From positions 367,157 through 401,400 of the forward strand of contig NMRA01000406.1 in assembly GCA_002633005.1 (NCBI GenBank): a stretch of 34,244 bases of DNA. Direction: 5' to 3'. Source of the stretch: Phoronis australis (lineage: Eukaryota > Phoronida > Phoronidae). Each line of letters opens with the position of its first letter. The first letter of the stretch is position 1. Under the pieces are notes generated by a model. That model was not told the DNA's origin and searched no databases. It saw nothing but the letters and a program-made list of their open reading frames with translations. The position numbers were made by a program, and so were the translations under genes. Of the stretch, positions 33,020 through 34,244 are shown piece after piece.

Positions 33020-33138
33020 ATGGACAAAATTTCAGATCCAATCATCAAATTTGCCGAAGAACATGATTATGACCATGAAGACAATCCAGCGCCTGTATTC
33101 AATGTGGCCAAAATTCCTTGGAGAACTCTCTGCTTGAG
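33020..33138 (+). CDS. Possible small coding exon, unknown protein
   Basis: An ATG with A at -3 and G at +4 opens a 40-codon frame. It reads MDKISDPIIKFAEEHDYDHE, then DNPAPVFNVAKIPWRTLCL, and stops with a TAG that lies inside a strong donor, GAG|GTAGGT. An internal TTTCAG acceptor at about 33032 would give the same frame. The acidic, proline-containing peptide looks more protein-like than its neighbours, but I recognise no family and find no next exon before the window ends. It could also be a relic of a mobile element. Confidence 0.3.
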
Positions 33139-33507
33139 GTAGGTATAAGGTATTTAATAACACCATTTGCAAAGTCACCATATGCAAAAAATGCGGATTC
33201 GTACGTAAATCAAGCCCCCAGTGCGCAAGTACGCACGACCAGGTAAAAATACGCAAATTCAAAAGAGATTATTATTTCGCTTGTTCCTCAATAAATGCGC
33301 TGATTTGTAGTTGAAACGAACAAGGAAGAAGATTTTAAAGTTAAAAATTAAAAAATATATTGTAAAATCATTATTTTAGCCAAAAAGGTGAGCTACAAAC
33401 TCGGAAAACTTGCTTTGTTTCATTCTCGAAATAGCCTGATAATTGGCGAATCGCGAGGCCTCTTCTATCGGTATGTGTGTCACAGGCCTAACCTATAGGC
33501 AACGACT
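33139..33507. other. Spacer before the LINE fragment
   Basis: AT-rich, with no feature recognised. Confidence 0.4.
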
Positions 33508-34244
33508 TCTGTGATTTGTGGGATTCAAAACCAGGCCATGAGGATAATAACCAGTGCATCTAGACCCACTCCTGTAGACAGTCTACAATACTGGTTAGGT
33601 ATCAATAGCATCCGTACTAAACAGAAGACACTAGCAGCCCAAGAATTTCTAAAGGCAGCTACAACCAACTCTCATCCTCTGTACGTGCATGGACTTGAGA
33701 GAGCATAGTGATGAGCACACTGCACAGAGGCAGAAAACTGTTCAATCACGGGTTATTGAAGCTAGGGAGCTTGTCGAAGAGGTATGTCCAGTGGAGAACA
33801 TCAATAGCATAGAGTGGTCCAAAGCCACAAACTTTTGTCATCAACACCATGGAGATTGGAGGCCGTCATTGGCAGGAAAGAGCTGACTGTATCAATCAAG
33901 CAACTGTATCGGAACGGCTTGAAGAACAATCTCCCACAATCATTGTTGCAACGGACGGCTCACTAAGAGATGACACTACGGCTTGGGTAGCAGTTGCTTG
34001 GACTCATGAGTGTCAACACCTCTTCGAATGGCCAACAGCACGGGTTGGAAAATCCTCGTCTTTAAGAGCTGAATGTTAAGCATATGAAGACGCCCTAGTC
34101 TGGTGCTCACAGAACACAACACCTGCAGACAGATCATTTCTACTTACAAACTCCCTCAGCCTCATTAGCAGGCTAAAAACTGGTCATGTGAAAGATTCCT
34201 GGATCCCTCTGTTCAGCTCTATTAATGGTCTCTTCACCAGTGTT
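33508..34244 (+). pseudogene. Degenerate LINE fragment: end of reverse transcriptase plus RNase H, runs off the window
   Basis: Three plus-strand frames together form the C-terminal part of a non-LTR retrotransposon polymerase. The first (33511-33708) has GIQNQAMRIITSASRPTPVD and LQYWLGINSIR, the usual block after the RT thumb. The next (to 33886) covers a linker. The third holds an RNase H domain: ATDGS with the first catalytic Asp near 33955, SSLRAE with the catalytic Glu near 34073, and LLTNSLSLI where the family has TDS. It is dead here: it has two frameshifts, a TAA at 34077-34079 just after the Glu, and Asn in place of the third catalytic Asp (codon 34149-34151). The 5' end is truncated at about 33508. 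RNase H places it among I-, Jockey- or Ingi-like LINEs. It differs from the element at 3400-4180. Confidence 0.85.

Noticed and set aside
1-34244. tRNA and rRNA genes
   Set aside because: I looked for tRNA B-box words (GGTTCGAATCC type) and found none with a matching A box. No rRNA-like stretch was seen.

Overview
The window is nuclear DNA of a multicellular animal. It has spliced genes with GT/AG introns, AATAAA poly(A) signals, LINE remnants, several families of inverted-repeat DNA transposons and AT-rich non-coding spacers. Two genes are recognisable orthologues of conserved animal genes. The mixture of repeat types would suit an invertebrate deuterostome such as a lancelet, hemichordate or echinoderm, but that placement is only a guess. 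The assembly is draft quality: there is a 926-bp N gap, two single Ns and a poly-C run at the gap edge.

Layout. (1) 1-7690, minus strand: the 5' part of ACTR8 (INO80 subunit Arp8), with exons at 169-319 and 2211-2368 and a first coding exon at about 7168-7227. That first exon lies in a 1.2-kb segment present twice in tandem (5158-6372 and 6470-7690). The introns hold two minisatellites and a dead LINE 3' end. (2) 8038-9597, plus strand: one long coding exon for a 519-residue protein I do not recognise. It ends in SILK and KxVxF motifs, the pattern of a protein phosphatase 1 docking site. It is divergent from ACTR8 and convergent with the next gene. (3) 10694-16156, minus strand: five 3' exons of NHLRC2, whose splice phases join without error. 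One intron holds a 1.68-kb Kolobok-like transposon flanked by TTAA. (4) 16826-32018: a 15.2-kb unit bounded by inverted repeats of about 370 bp, with a TA dinucleotide at each outer edge. Each repeat carries an array of palindromic ACGC..GCGT sites. Inside lie two same-orientation satellite arrays (about 195-bp units, partly in an A-B-C higher-order pattern), the N gap, nested MITE-like elements and about 7 kb with no recognisable gene. (5) 32019-34244: spacer, a possible small first exon on the plus strand, and a broken LINE with an RNase H domain running off the window.

The most interesting object is the 15.2-kb inverted-repeat unit. It looks like a giant non-autonomous or foldback-type DNA transposon carrying satellite DNA, and it lies upstream of the last visible NHLRC2 exon, probably in an intron. 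Next are the duplicated ACTR8 promoter/first exon and the putative PP1-docking protein that shares the divergent promoter region.
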